NCBI RefSeq assembly: GCF_008180865.1 | Contig: NZ_VTEX01000002.1 | Coordinates: forward strand, 434,001 to 498,000 | Source: Rossellomorea aquimaris | Lineage (GTDB): Bacteria; Bacillota; Bacilli; Bacillales; Bacillaceae_B | Reading direction: 5' to 3' | DNA length: 64,000 nt | Shown: piece by piece, positions 25,045-34,016 of the stretch | How positions within the stretch are numbered: the first letter of the stretch is position 1 | Layout of the letters: the number at the start of each line of letters is the position of its first letter | The notes under the pieces: model-generated | The model's database searches: none | Told to the model about the DNA's origin: nothing | Seen by the model: the letters and a program-made list of their open reading frames with translations, nothing else | Program-made: the position numbers and the translations under genes

Positions 25045-25572
25045 ATGGACATTTTGAAAAAGGTACGGGTTTTACTTTTACTAATGGCAGCGGTCTTATT
25101 TACCGGGTGTTACGGGAAAGAACTGAATTTGATCGACGGAGATAAACAGATAACCCAACAGATCGATGACGCGATTTCCCAATATATCATCCAGAACTAC
25201 TCTACCTCCTACTACGGCACAGAAAAGCAGTTCGAAGTCCACAAAGTCTATGGAACGAGCGAAACGGATGGGATCCTGAGTGTATATATGTGGTCCTATT
25301 TTGGAGGATTTAATAAAGCGACCGGAATAGAGGCCCAGTCCGGGCATTCCTTACCCGCCGTGATCCGGTTAAGCAAAAAAGAGGGGACGTATTCTGTGAT
25401 TGAATACATAGAACCAAAGGACGGCAGCATGTACCAGTCCTCCTTGGAAAAAATGTTCCCGGCGAAATACGTTAAATCCGCTCAGCGTGACAGTGGAAAT
25501 ATTGGGGGATTGCAAAAAAAGATGGAGAGAAAAGTGGAAAAATGGATCGAGAAACAAGACAAAGAATCCTAA
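25045..25572 (+). CDS. Hypothetical lipoprotein
   Basis: A 175-residue protein with signal peptide and lipobox LFTGC. AAGGAG lies only two bases before ATG 25045; a TTG at 25054 has better spacing, so the true start may be nine bases later. The outer domain has DDAISQYIIQNY, FEVHKVYGTSETDGILSVYMW (shortened) and AVIRLSKKEGTYSVIEYIEP. This recalls Bacillus proteins with a single NTF2-like/strand-rich domain, but no family is named. It is followed after 14 bases by a GNAT gene. Confidence 0.75.
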   Translation: MDILKKVRVLLLLMAAVLFTGCYGKELNLIDGDKQITQQIDDAISQYIIQNYSTSYYGTEKQFEVHKVYGTSETDGILSVYMWSYFGGFNKATGIEAQSGHSLPAVIRLSKKEGTYSVIEYIEPKDGSMYQSSLEKMFPAKYVKSAQRDSGNIGGLQKKMERKVEKWIEKQDKES

Positions 25573-25586
25573 GGTGGATGACAAGC

Positions 25587-26060
25587 ATGGAACTGACCAT
25601 TAGAAGAAGGACCGAAGAAGATATCAAAGAATTCATTACCTGGACCTATGATGGAATCTATTTGTTTTATGATAACAATAGTCAGGCAGAAAAAATCGAA
25701 GGATTGAAAGAGAGTGTTCATCTGGAAAGAGCCTTTTCAGTCGTTGATGAAAAAGAGAATCTGATCGGGAATTGTGAGTTTTATGATATAGAAGAAGACG
25801 GGAAAGACATCCTGGTCCTTGGGGTGCAAATGAAGCCTTCCATGACAGGAAAGGGATACGGTTCAACCTTTGTGAAAGCGATCATCGATCAAGGACGGGA
25901 ACGGCTGAAGTTCACTCATTTGGAATTGGCCGTCGCAGATTTTAATGAACGGGCCATCCGGACGTATGAGAAAGAAGGATTCAGAAAAAGAGGAGAATTT
26001 GAAAATGAAATAAGGGGTCAGGTGTATCAGTTTGTTATCATGTCTAAGGATTGGGAGTAG
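25587..26060 (+). CDS. GNAT family N-acetyltransferase
   Basis: Start placed at ATG 25587 (MELTIRRRTEEDI) because AAGGTGG precedes it and the upstream in-frame ATG at 25542 lies within the previous gene. About 157 residues. ILVLGVQMKPSMTGKGYGSTFV is the acetyl-CoA region and FNERAIRTYEKEGF the C-terminal signature. Layout is of the RimJ/RimL type. Co-transcribed with the upstream lipoprotein; substrate unknown. Confidence 0.87.
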   Translation: MELTIRRRTEEDIKEFITWTYDGIYLFYDNNSQAEKIEGLKESVHLERAFSVVDEKENLIGNCEFYDIEEDGKDILVLGVQMKPSMTGKGYGSTFVKAIIDQGRERLKFTHLELAVADFNERAIRTYEKEGFRKRGEFENEIRGQVYQFVIMSKDWE

Positions 26061-26112
26061 TTTTTAAAAAAGGCTATCTTAACCTTTAATGTTAATAATA
26101 AATTAACATTCA

Positions 26113-26140
26113 GGGAAACCCTATTTCAATTGGGTTTCCC
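26113..26140. terminator. Hairpin between convergent genes
   Basis: GGGAAACCC (26113-26121) pairs with GGGTTTCCC (26132-26140) between the GNAT and DinB stops. Confidence 0.65.
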
Positions 26141-26153
26141 ATTCGTATTAACA

Positions 26154-26657
26154 TTAAAGTGGCGGATTTTCCACACCTAAGTGAATCCAATCTTCCTTTG
26201 GTGGTCCATAAACCCCAAAAGGTTTGATGCCAGCTTGACGCATAAGAATTGTAACTTGTCCACGATGATGAACAATGTGCTTAATTAGCCCCATCAAAAT
26301 TTGAGCATTTGTTTCTTCTCTGCCAAATGCGGTTTGCACTTCCTTCAAGGATTCGTCTGTCCATTGTTCTTCAATGACTTTGATTGCATAAGAACTTATC
26401 TGTTTAAATGTTTCAGCAATTTCTTTAGCTGAGTTAGGGACATTTTTTGCATTTTCTACTTCGTTTACTTCCAGCCCGAAATGAGCTAAATACTCTGGGA
26501 TATTTGTTGTAAAATGCCAAACAATCCTTCCCAATGTACGACCTTCTGGGTAAACTTTTTGATTCAATGAATGATCGGTTAATCCTTCCAAAACCTTTTG
26601 AGTTAGCGTTGCCTCCCAATTCCATTCTCTTATAAAGTCTGCAATCGTTACATACAT
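26154..26657 (-). CDS. DinB family protein
   Basis: Start at ATG 26657 (MYVTIADFIREW) chosen because GGAGG sits eight bases before it; other in-frame ATGs overlap that site. About 168 residues, a four-helix bundle. Metal-ligand His are seen in RIVWHFTTNIPEYLAH (about 48) and LIKHIVHHRGQVTILMR (about 129), as in DinB/YfiT metalloenzymes. These include thiol (bacillithiol) transferases. Single gene; substrate unknown. Confidence 0.88.
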   Translation of the reverse strand: MYVTIADFIREWNWEATLTQKVLEGLTDHSLNQKVYPEGRTLGRIVWHFTTNIPEYLAHFGLEVNEVENAKNVPNSAKEIAETFKQISSYAIKVIEEQWTDESLKEVQTAFGREETNAQILMGLIKHIVHHRGQVTILMRQAGIKPFGVYGPPKEDWIHLGVENPPL

Positions 26658-26678
26658 ATACATTACCTCCATAACCAC

Positions 26679-26995
26679 TTTTCAATGAATTTTTTATTTT
26701 TGAAAACAGATTTCAAAACATTCGTTCGCATTATTCATTCGAATGAACACCAGCAGAGGGAGAAGGTTCAACATAGCGTTTAACTCATTGAATTACTTGC
26801 TCATTTTTGGTTTGCGGTAATATGTCGCTATACTTAAAAGCGTTGCTAAACGTTTTGCTTACCTTGATAACCCCCGCCAGAACAATTGTTCTCATTCTAA
26901 TACTATCAAGAATTCGGACAGGTATCAAATAACGTCATTTACCTTAAACAGAGCCTATATTAAAAAAAGGTCCGCTTAAAGGGTCGGCCCTTTTA
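26679..26995. other. Intergenic stretch, nothing recognised
   Basis: About 320 bases between the DinB gene and an F1 palindrome. No supported frame or clear promoter was seen apart from loosely repeated TTTGCTTA/TTACTTGCT-type words. Confidence 0.4.
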
Positions 26996-27064
26996 GAGCA
27001 CAGGGACGGTTCTCTTGCTCCTTTTCATTTAATAGGAAGCACCAGAACCGTCCCCATGCTTCCC
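26996..27064. repeat. F1 palindrome family, full copy
   Basis: GAGCACAGGGACGGTTCT plus a link of about 25 bases plus GGAAGCACCAGAACCGTCCCC. It overlaps the 3' end of the lipoprotein gene 27029-27745 and supplies its last codons and stop. Confidence 0.85.
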
Positions 27065-27745
27065 ACTTTCAAACTCCAACGTCACTCCATCCCCATTCTC
27101 TTCATCAGCCTTCATGATGTTGACGTTTTGGATATATCCCTTGACCGGGTCATCGCCATGGACCATGGAATCTTCAGGATCCGCTTCCTTTATCACCTGC
27201 AGCCCCGACAGTTCATCCAGACTCCCCGCTTGTTCGATTAATTGCTGCTTGATCTTTTCCTCTTGTCCTTCTGGCTCAAAGATCAATTCAAATCGGTAGC
27301 GGGTTGACGTGTCCGGTCTGACAAATGTCTTTGTCGAAATGGTTCCGTCCTCCTGAACCGATGTACCAATTCCCACAATATTGGCAGGAACTTCATTCAA
27401 GGTCACAGCATTATTCTCCTCAATTTCCTCAACCGTTTCATTTCCTTTATAAGGCTTCAGGCTTATCTTTAAAAATGTGTCAGGCGGAAGATCCGTGTCA
27501 CCTGATATCACCATATTTTCCCCATCCAATGTGAGAGAGGCATGGATTGTGAATGCAGGTTCTTCTTCAGCCTCTTCTTGTGCCACTTCTTCCTGTTCCT
27601 GCACTTTGACTTTTTGGCGATGCTCTTTTTGGATTTCCTTTTGCTCCTCATTTTGAGCGGTCGGGTCAAATACAATCCTGCAGGCTGAGAGGAACAAGCA
27701 AGATGAAAGGATGAGTAGGACAATTCCAAATCTATGACTATACAT
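27029..27745 (-). CDS. Hypothetical lipoprotein with repeat-encoded C-terminus
   Basis: A 238-residue protein with lipobox LFLSAC. A Glu/Gln/Lys-rich spacer (residues 30-62) leads to a beta-rich domain: FTIHASLTLDGENMVISGDT, TFLKISLKPY and RYRFELIFEPEG. Residues GKHGDGSGASY at the very end are read from an F1 palindrome, so the original stop may have been lost. Divergent from a peptide-type ABC permease gene; a role as partner is possible but not shown. Confidence 0.8.
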   Translation of the reverse strand: MYSHRFGIVLLILSSCLFLSACRIVFDPTAQNEEQKEIQKEHRQKVKVQEQEEVAQEEAEEEPAFTIHASLTLDGENMVISGDTDLPPDTFLKISLKPYKGNETVEEIEENNAVTLNEVPANIVGIGTSVQEDGTISTKTFVRPDTSTRYRFELIFEPEGQEEKIKQQLIEQAGSLDELSGLQVIKEADPEDSMVHGDDPVKGYIQNVNIMKADEENGDGVTLEFESGKHGDGSGASY

Positions 27746-27857
27746 TTATATCACCTTCGACAATATTTTCAGAATAGTGTTTACTATTGAATTTCTTTAT
27801 TGTACCATTTAACTAGTAAAAATTGTAATTTTTCGAGAGTAAGGCAGGGGAACTTCT

Positions 27858-28742
27858 ATGAATAAAGTATTGCGCACGCCCTTTCATTTTGTGATTGTGT
27901 TAATAGGTTTGTTTTTACTCAGCGGTATTAGCGCTTTATTGGATTATGATACAGAGCTTGTCATCAATGTCGGTGCTTACGGGTTAAGGTTATGGCAGAC
28001 GATTCTTGAACTCGCTTCCCCCTCTTCCATCATCGTCCTGTGGGGAGCAGACGATAAACAATACCACATGTTCGACATCTTTCTCAGTACCTATCCGTAT
28101 TCATTCACCATCCTGTTCATCTCATTTTTGGCAGCCATCCTGATTTCGGTTGTGATGAGTTATTTGATAATGCTGATGCCAAGAAAACTATACAGAGCTT
28201 CAGAAAAAGGGGTCAATATCCTTGACGGAATACCGGATGTATTTCTCGTTGTGTTATTCCAACTGTTGATCATTTGGCTTTTCAAAAAAACAAACTTCCT
28301 CTTATTCGACATTTATACAACCGGTGAAGAACGGATCTATATGCTTCCGGTCATTTGCCTCTCGTTTCTGCCTGTGGTGTTTTTAGTGAAACAGTTCTTA
28401 TTTCAACTGAAGGAAGAAGAAAGTAAGCCTTATGTAGAATTTTCATATTCAAAAGGCTTCAAAAAGGCATACACCATCTGGTTTCATGTGTTCCGGAATG
28501 TCTGGATTCATTTTTTCCTGCATTTGAAGCCTATTTTCCTGCTCATGCTTTCCAACCTGCTCGTCATTGAGATTCTATTCAACATAAAAGGCTTCATGAC
28601 GGTCTTGTTCAGAACGGCAACCTCGTCATCGCCGGCCTTTTTCTTTGGGATGCTTCTGATCTTCGTACCATTCTACATCGTGTTTACGATCGGTTCCCGG
28701 CTATTGAAAAAATGGCTGAAAGGGGGAGAATACAATGTCTAG
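27858..28742 (+). CDS. Peptide-type ABC transporter permease (DppB/OppB-like)
   Basis: A 294-residue protein with about six membrane segments. The EAA-like loop is diverged but placed as usual: EFSYSKGFKKAYTIWFHVFRN around residue 195, then LLVIEILFNIKGFMTVLF, equivalent to the OppB ending. Length and order fit half of an oligopeptide/nickel-type importer. It overlaps the next permease by eight bases. No binding protein or ATPase gene is nearby. Confidence 0.85.
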   Translation: MNKVLRTPFHFVIVLIGLFLLSGISALLDYDTELVINVGAYGLRLWQTILELASPSSIIVLWGADDKQYHMFDIFLSTYPYSFTILFISFLAAILISVVMSYLIMLMPRKLYRASEKGVNILDGIPDVFLVVLFQLLIIWLFKKTNFLLFDIYTTGEERIYMLPVICLSFLPVVFLVKQFLFQLKEEESKPYVEFSYSKGFKKAYTIWFHVFRNVWIHFFLHLKPIFLLMLSNLLVIEILFNIKGFMTVLFRTATSSSPAFFFGMLLIFVPFYIVFTIGSRLLKKWLKGGEYNV

Positions 28743-29748
28743 TACCATCATCAGACGATTGGCTTTCCCAGTGTTGATCATCATTGGTCTGCTTGTGGCG
28801 AGTTTCCTTGTTCCCGTCCTGTATCCTGATTATGAGGAAATCACACCCTATTTAACAGATGAAAATAATAAAGTCATTGCCGCGCCGCCTTTTACGGCTG
28901 AAGAAATGCCGCTGCTCGGCAGTGACAGATTGGGAAGGAACTTTTTGCTGCTCCTGATTGCCGGTGCTAAATTCACGATCTTTGCGGCCCTTGTCATAGC
29001 AGCCCTCAGGATGATCTTTGGATTTGGATTTGCCGTCCTTTATACGTTTCTGCCCGGTTCATTCACCCGAACATTAAAAGGATTGGGGGAATCGTTCCAA
29101 TACCTCCCCCTTGCCATTGTCGTGTTTGGACTATTGGCACCACTAGAGGGGGCATTCCAGGGAGATGCCCTTCCTTCCGGCCGCTACTTTTTCATCCAGC
29201 TTGCAGGGATTGCGGCCATCACCATTCCTTCCCTCGGAATCTATCTCGGGGAAGAAATGAAGCTCTTTATGAAGCAGGAATTTGTCGATGTCTCTAAGAC
29301 GATGGGTGCGAGCCGTTTTCATCTCGTACGGAAACATCTCCTGCCCCAATTTCTGCGCCACTCGATCGTGTTATTTTCGGAGCAGGTATCACAGGCTCTT
29401 TCCCTGCTGATTCAACTTGGGATCATCTTAATGGCCCTTGGAGGTATGAAGGTGGCGGAATTTTCAATAGGTCCCTATGAACCAAGCAACCCTGTTTGCT
29501 TTTCAGAAACGAATGAATGGGCTGCGACCATCAGCATGAACATCCAGCAAGTGTTCTCCACTCCCTTGCTCGTTGTCGTTCCATTAATACTTTTCTCCAT
29601 CCTGATCCTTTCCATCAATTCCATCAGCTCCACGTTGAAGAAGATGTTGATTGACAGTGATCTACCTGTCCAACAAAAGGAGAAAGCAGAAAAGGAAGCA
29701 AAAGAAAAAGTGGTGGGTTCGGAAGAGTTGTTTACTTTTAAAGGTTGA
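28735..29748 (+). CDS. Peptide-type ABC transporter permease (DppC/OppC-like)
   Basis: A 337-residue protein. The OppC-type region PLLGSDRLGRNFLLLLIAGAK lies near residue 60; the EAA loop is SKTMGASRFHLVRKHLLPQF (about 187). A large outer insert and a Lys/Glu-rich tail (EKAEKEAKEKVVGSE) are present. It forms the membrane pore with the preceding permease. The ATPases and binding protein must come from elsewhere in the genome. Confidence 0.87.
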   Translation: MSSTIIRRLAFPVLIIIGLLVASFLVPVLYPDYEEITPYLTDENNKVIAAPPFTAEEMPLLGSDRLGRNFLLLLIAGAKFTIFAALVIAALRMIFGFGFAVLYTFLPGSFTRTLKGLGESFQYLPLAIVVFGLLAPLEGAFQGDALPSGRYFFIQLAGIAAITIPSLGIYLGEEMKLFMKQEFVDVSKTMGASRFHLVRKHLLPQFLRHSIVLFSEQVSQALSLLIQLGIILMALGGMKVAEFSIGPYEPSNPVCFSETNEWAATISMNIQQVFSTPLLVVVPLILFSILILSINSISSTLKKMLIDSDLPVQQKEKAEKEAKEKVVGSEELFTFKG

Positions 29749-29760
29749 ATTGAAGGAAGA

Positions 29761-29830
29761 GAAGCACGGGGACGGTTCCCGTGCTTCCTTTTTGATTAAG
29801 AGGAAGCATCAGAACCGTCCCTATGCTTCC
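29761..29830 (+). terminator. F1 palindrome acting as terminator after the permease pair
   Basis: The left half folds on itself (GAAGCACGGG with CCCGTGCTTC) and is followed by CTTTTTG, a valid intrinsic terminator. The right half (GGAAGCAT...ATGCTTCC) folds separately, and the two cores GGGGACGGTTC and GAACCGTCCC can also pair with each other. Confidence 0.85.
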
Positions 29831-29906
29831 CCATTTTATGATATGATAATTAAATTGTTTGCCCATACTAATACTGATGTATTTCCATCCTAGAAAAGAG
29901 GTACTT

Positions 29907-31097
29907 ATGCAAGAGACTGTATTAACCAAACAGCATTGGTTTCTTATCTTCACACTTAGTTTACTAACGTTTGTTCTCGGGACAAGCGAATTTGTCATCG
30001 TCGGGATCTTAACGGAGATTTCTTCGAGCCTTCATATAACGAACGCAAAGGCAGGTACGCTGGTGTCGGCGTTTGCGATTACCTTTGCCATTGCCACCCC
30101 GATCGTGATGTCCGCAACAAGTCATTTTCCTAAGCGGAAATGGATGTTGTTTTTGATAGGGTCGTTTATCATTCTGAATGTATTGTGTGTGATTTCGACG
30201 AGTTACATCATGCTCCTTGTCCTTCGAATGCTGACAGCCATCGTCACAGGCGTATCTATTTCCCTTGCCATGACGATCGCGAGCGAAGCGATTCCAGTGA
30301 CCAAACGGGGAGTGGCCATTTCATTCGTCTTTGGCGGGTTCACACTGGCAAACGTGATCGGAGTTCCCATCGGTACCGTCATCGCGGAGTGGTACGACTG
30401 GCATGCCACGTTCCTGTTGACGACCATTCTTGGCGGGTTTGCCTTTTTGGCATCGTTCATGAATTTGCCCAGTAAGCTCAGTCAATACCGCAGTTCCATG
30501 CGTGATCAGTTCTCTTTATTGACCCACCCGCGGATCTTGATGGCTTTCTTCATCCCGGCTCTTGGATTCGGTGCAACCTACGCGGTATTTACGTATCTTG
30601 TCCCGATTCTGCACATGATGGGAGCACCAGGCAGTTCCATCAGCTTAATCCTGTTCGCTTACGGATTCATCTCGATATTCAGCAACATACTGGCCGGAAA
30701 GATTGCCAGTCACAATGCCATCGGACGCCTCCGATTCGTTTTCCTTATCCAGGCCTTTGTCCTGATCGGATTGTACTTTACGACCGGTCATTTTATCATC
30801 GGTTTGATCAACATTGGATTGATGTCCTTGATGGCGATCCTGCTAACGACCTCAACCCAGCTATACTTGATTGACCTTGCCGGTGTGTATCAACCGAAAG
30901 CGACAGGACTCGCCGCTTCCTTGATGCCCGTTGCAAGTAATGTCGGTATCGCCATGGGGTCAGCACTCGGGGGCCTTGTCTACCATCAAGGGCCATTGAT
31001 GAATGTGTCACTTGTCGGTGGAGTGGTTGCGCTTTGTGCGAGTCTGTTGACATTCTTGAGTCATCGATTGGACCGGAAGCATGAGACATTAGCGTAG
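29907..31097 (+). CDS. MFS efflux transporter (DHA1/AraJ type)
   Basis: Start at 29907 (MQETVLTKQHWF) chosen because AAAAGAGG precedes it. About 396 residues with twelve membrane segments. GTSEFVIVGILTEIS near residue 25 and the DHA1 motif between TM4 and TM5 are typical, as is ANVIGVPIGTVIAEWYDWHATF (shortened), the antiporter motif. Closest in pattern to YdhP/AraJ-like drug or sugar efflux proteins. Single gene with its own terminator; substrate unknown. Confidence 0.9.
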   Translation: MQETVLTKQHWFLIFTLSLLTFVLGTSEFVIVGILTEISSSLHITNAKAGTLVSAFAITFAIATPIVMSATSHFPKRKWMLFLIGSFIILNVLCVISTSYIMLLVLRMLTAIVTGVSISLAMTIASEAIPVTKRGVAISFVFGGFTLANVIGVPIGTVIAEWYDWHATFLLTTILGGFAFLASFMNLPSKLSQYRSSMRDQFSLLTHPRILMAFFIPALGFGATYAVFTYLVPILHMMGAPGSSISLILFAYGFISIFSNILAGKIASHNAIGRLRFVFLIQAFVLIGLYFTTGHFIIGLINIGLMSLMAILLTTSTQLYLIDLAGVYQPKATGLAASLMPVASNVGIAMGSALGGLVYHQGPLMNVSLVGGVVALCASLLTFLSHRLDRKHETLA

Positions 31098-31109
31098 ATA
31101 TAAAAACTT

Positions 31110-31141
31110 GGCCGGACCCTCTACGTGTTGAGGGTCCGGCC
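31110..31141. terminator. Strong terminator between convergent genes
   Basis: GGCCGGACCCT pairs perfectly with AGGGTCCGGCC; on the minus strand it is followed by AAGTTTTT. Confidence 0.85.
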
Positions 31142-31152
31142 ATAAACATTTC

Positions 31153-32298
31153 TTAAATGTCATGTGATGAATCAATAAAAACGTCCATGATCTTATCACA
31201 AATATCATGATGAATAGTCCCGTCAAAATTCAATAAAACCACCACTCCCAGATTGAGTTCAGGTACCATGGTCATCAGGGATCTTACACCTAACTGGCCC
31301 CCACCATGTTCGACGATTTTATATCCCCTATACGTATCTGTAAACCATGCAAGACCATAGCTCCTGACATCACATCCAGGCGCCCTCCATTCTTCGCTTA
31401 CAAGATGGACGGGCTTTTGCATTTCTTCTATTAATTCTGATTGTAAAACAGTCGATTCTTTATTTAAATGAAATGTTAAATAGTTACCTAAATCATTGGC
31501 GGTTGAATACAAATACCCGATTGGCGCCGAGATTGGATTGATGGGAAAAGGCGTTTCTATTTTATCCTCGCCTACATAATATCTGGCACTGTTCTGATCT
31601 TCCTCAACCTCATATGAGTCACTCGTCGTCCGCTTCATATCAAGGGGTGTGAGGATGTCATCGTGAAGGGATGCTTCCCATTTGCTGCCTGTCACCTTTT
31701 CAAACAGATCAGCAAGAATCACATACGCATCTGTGCAATAATTCCATCCTTCTCCTGGTGGGTATTCCAATTCTACTTTTTCAAACCATTTCGTGATATC
31801 TTCGCGATTCTTTATACTAGCAATCTCTTCTTCTGTCAGCTGATAATGATCCAATGCTTCCTGAAATTCCGTCGGTGTATCTGAGAAGATTTCCCTCACA
31901 TTCGGAGCAATCATATTGGCGATTCCCACTTCTGAAGGAAAACCTGCCGTGTGGGACAACACATGCCTGATCGTGATTGCGTCACTCTGTTCTTTATTCT
32001 TCGTTCTGAAGTATGGCAAATAGGTAACAACCGCATCGTCCAATGCAATTAAATTCTTCTCTATAAGCTGCATAATGGAAAGGGCCATAAAGTTCTTGGA
32101 AATACTTTGAATGCTCATCCTAGTATCGCCGTCAATCGGGCGTTCTGCGTTACCGATCCGGGCGTTCCCGAAACCTTTAGAATAGATTGTCTCTGTGTCT
32201 TTCACAATGGCTACGCTTACTCCGACTCCATGGTGATCAGGAAGTAAGTCTCTTATGTAGTCTGTTAGTTGGTTATATTGTTCATTAATTTGTTTCAT
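31153..32298 (-). CDS. Serine beta-lactamase-like hydrolase (class C/PBP fold)
   Basis: Start at ATG 32298 (MKQINEQYN) because GGAGG lies before it. About 381 residues. SxxK motif is SISK in MSIQSISKNFM (about 65); the YxN element appears as NYCTDAYVILAD; the KTG box is replaced by EHGGGQLGVRS. No signal peptide, so cytoplasmic. Such proteins are often D-aminopeptidases or esterases rather than true beta-lactamases. Single gene. Confidence 0.88.
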   Translation of the reverse strand: MKQINEQYNQLTDYIRDLLPDHHGVGVSVAIVKDTETIYSKGFGNARIGNAERPIDGDTRMSIQSISKNFMALSIMQLIEKNLIALDDAVVTYLPYFRTKNKEQSDAITIRHVLSHTAGFPSEVGIANMIAPNVREIFSDTPTEFQEALDHYQLTEEEIASIKNREDITKWFEKVELEYPPGEGWNYCTDAYVILADLFEKVTGSKWEASLHDDILTPLDMKRTTSDSYEVEEDQNSARYYVGEDKIETPFPINPISAPIGYLYSTANDLGNYLTFHLNKESTVLQSELIEEMQKPVHLVSEEWRAPGCDVRSYGLAWFTDTYRGYKIVEHGGGQLGVRSLMTMVPELNLGVVVLLNFDGTIHHDICDKIMDVFIDSSHDI

Positions 32299-32392
32299 AC
32301 TGACCTCCATATGTTCGCTTCCGGGTTCTAAATCGTACGATCGCTTCGTACACTTTTTGAGTACTCTCTCTATCCATTCTCTTTATGTTACC

Positions 32393-32453
32393 AAAAAAAA
32401 AGGTGCCTGACCCCCAATTCACTAAAGCTCTACGGGGCTTGGGATCAGGCACC
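32393..32453 (-). terminator. F3 palindrome acting as terminator
   Basis: Minus-strand GGTGCCTGATCCC pairs with GGGGGTCAGGCACC followed by nine T. The loop keeps AGAGCTTTAGTG, a variant of the conserved AAAGCTTTA core. Follows the 86-residue membrane-protein gene. Confidence 0.82.
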
Positions 32454-32476
32454 AATATATGATTATTGTAATATAG

Positions 32477-32737
32477 TTAAGGCTGACTCCAAAAGAATGT
32501 TGAAACAAGTGGAACAACTACGGAAATGAGAAGAATGAAAGAATTACCTATGATTCCGAATGTTTTAAATCCACCTTTGGCTTTAAGACCCAATATCAGT
32601 CCGATCATCGGAAGCACTATGACGATCATTATCATTCCTTTTCCAGAGAATAAGTCCCCTGTTATAAACATCGATATAAAATAAACCGAAAATACTGCTA
32701 AAAAGAACAGAACTGACAGTAACCCGTACTTCTTCAT
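32477..32737 (-). CDS. Hypothetical small membrane protein
   Basis: An 86-residue protein with three hydrophobic segments (residues 5-25, 34-52, 60-82) split by LKAKGGFKTFG. It ends in FFWSQP. No family recognised. It lies just before an F3-type terminator, so it is an independent unit. Confidence 0.6.
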   Translation of the reverse strand: MKKYGLLSVLFFLAVFSVYFISMFITGDLFSGKGMIMIVIVLPMIGLILGLKAKGGFKTFGIIGNSFILLISVVVPLVSTFFWSQP

Positions 32738-32836
32738 TCTATATCCCCCATTCCCCTTTACTTTTTTTCCATTATATTACTTTTTCGTTATTTATTCAAA
32801 ATTATTTCTTGCGGACGGCGGCTCCTGTAAAGAATA

Positions 32837-32860
32837 GGGCCAAGGATACCTGTCACCATG
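32837..32860. repeat. F2 palindrome family, half copy
   Basis: GGGCCAAGGATACCTGTCACC, a worn right half of F2. Confidence 0.45.
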
Positions 32861-33315
32861 TTTCACACTAACCTGTTAAACAATTCTATAAGCTAACCGA
32901 ATCAGAGACCGATACATCATCGTCTCATCATAAAAAAATACCCTTCCCAATATTCCAAGAAAATGTTGGAGTCAATCTCTTCAAATGATCACCCTCTATA
33001 GGTGTAATGACTCACGAAAAGCCGAACCGTGATGAACAACTGATCCTGATGGAATAGGAAGAAGGATTCAACCTTCGGAAAGTGTGGGGATTTACAAAAT
33101 ATTAACTTGTTAGAAGGTTATTCCATCCTCTATCATTTCAAGTAGAGGCGAACTAACGCTATAGTCAATCTTCTATGAAAATCACTTCAACATGAAACCC
33201 GATCCACTCCCTTTTCTGAATGTACTACATTGTTATGCCTGCAGGCTTACTATTAATATCCCATTCTCTCAGAATGAGATGTTGATATAAAAAAATACAT
33301 ACAGGAGGCATTCCC
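32861..33315. other. Intergenic stretch before the nuclease gene
   Basis: No intact gene. Around 33030-33095 a plus-strand run of codons reads like a fragment of an old gene but is interrupted by stops. An AGGAGG site at 33303-33308 serves the nuclease gene. Confidence 0.4.
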
Positions 33316-33939
33316 ATGCTAAAGAAATCGATGTTGTTTGTTGTTGCACTACTTCTCTCGTTCGCTTTATTCCTGCCGTCAGCCCTAGCATTCCCGCCTG
33401 GCACACCGTCCAAGTCCACGGCCCAATCACAACTGAACTCACTGACTGTGAAATCCGAAAGCTCCATGACCGGCTACTCCCGGGACAAGTTTCCCCATTG
33501 GATCGGGCAAGGCAGCGGCTGCGACACCCGCCAGCTTGTGCTCCAGCGTGACGCCGACTACTACAGCGGCAGCTGTCCTGTCACGTCCGGCAAATGGTAC
33601 AGCTATTACGATGGTGTTACGTTCTACGATCCGTCCGACCTTGATATCGATCACGTTGTCCCCCTTGCTGAAGCGTGGCGCTCCGGTGCCAGCAGCTGGT
33701 CGACAGAGAAGCGCGAAGACTTCGCGAACGACCTGAGCGGTCCGCAACTAATCGCGGTCAGCGCCAGCTCCAATCGCTCCAAAGGCGACCAGGATCCATC
33801 GACATGGCAGCCACCGCGTTCCGGAGCAGACTGTGGGTACTCTAAGTGGTGGATCAGTACCAAGTACAAATGGGGGTTAAGCCTTCAGTCTTCAGAAAAG
33901 ACCGCGCTTCAGGGAATGCTGAACAGCTGCGTTTACTGA
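33316..33939 (+). CDS. Secreted HNH-type nuclease
   Basis: A 207-residue protein with a clear signal peptide cut near ALAFPPG (about residue 26). The mature part has GCDTRQLVLQRD, then DLDIDHVVPLAEAWRSGA, the catalytic DH of the GmrSD-C/DUF1524-like HNH fold, and ASSNRSKGDQDPSTW with the metal/phosphate residues. Cys pairs (GSGCDT, GSCPV, ADCGY, NSCVY) suggest disulfides. It is probably a secreted DNase for nutrient or competition use. The DNA is visibly richer in G+C than its neighbours, suggesting transfer, perhaps from Actinobacteria. Confidence 0.88.
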   Translation: MLKKSMLFVVALLLSFALFLPSALAFPPGTPSKSTAQSQLNSLTVKSESSMTGYSRDKFPHWIGQGSGCDTRQLVLQRDADYYSGSCPVTSGKWYSYYDGVTFYDPSDLDIDHVVPLAEAWRSGASSWSTEKREDFANDLSGPQLIAVSASSNRSKGDQDPSTWQPPRSGADCGYSKWWISTKYKWGLSLQSSEKTALQGMLNSCVY

Positions 33940-33952
33940 TTTTAATACCAGC

Positions 33953-33983
33953 AATGCCCGTACGATCGGCTCGTACGGGCATT
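33953..33983 (+). terminator. Terminator after the nuclease gene
   Basis: AATGCCCGTACGA pairs perfectly with TCGTACGGGCATT around a short loop, followed by GTTC. Confidence 0.75.
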
Positions 33984-34016
33984 GTTCATACCAAACACAA
34001 GAATGGAGGAATACAT

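Noticed and set aside
32990-33100. Plus-strand protein-like fragment before the nuclease gene
   Set aside because: Interrupted by a stop and too short to assign to a family.
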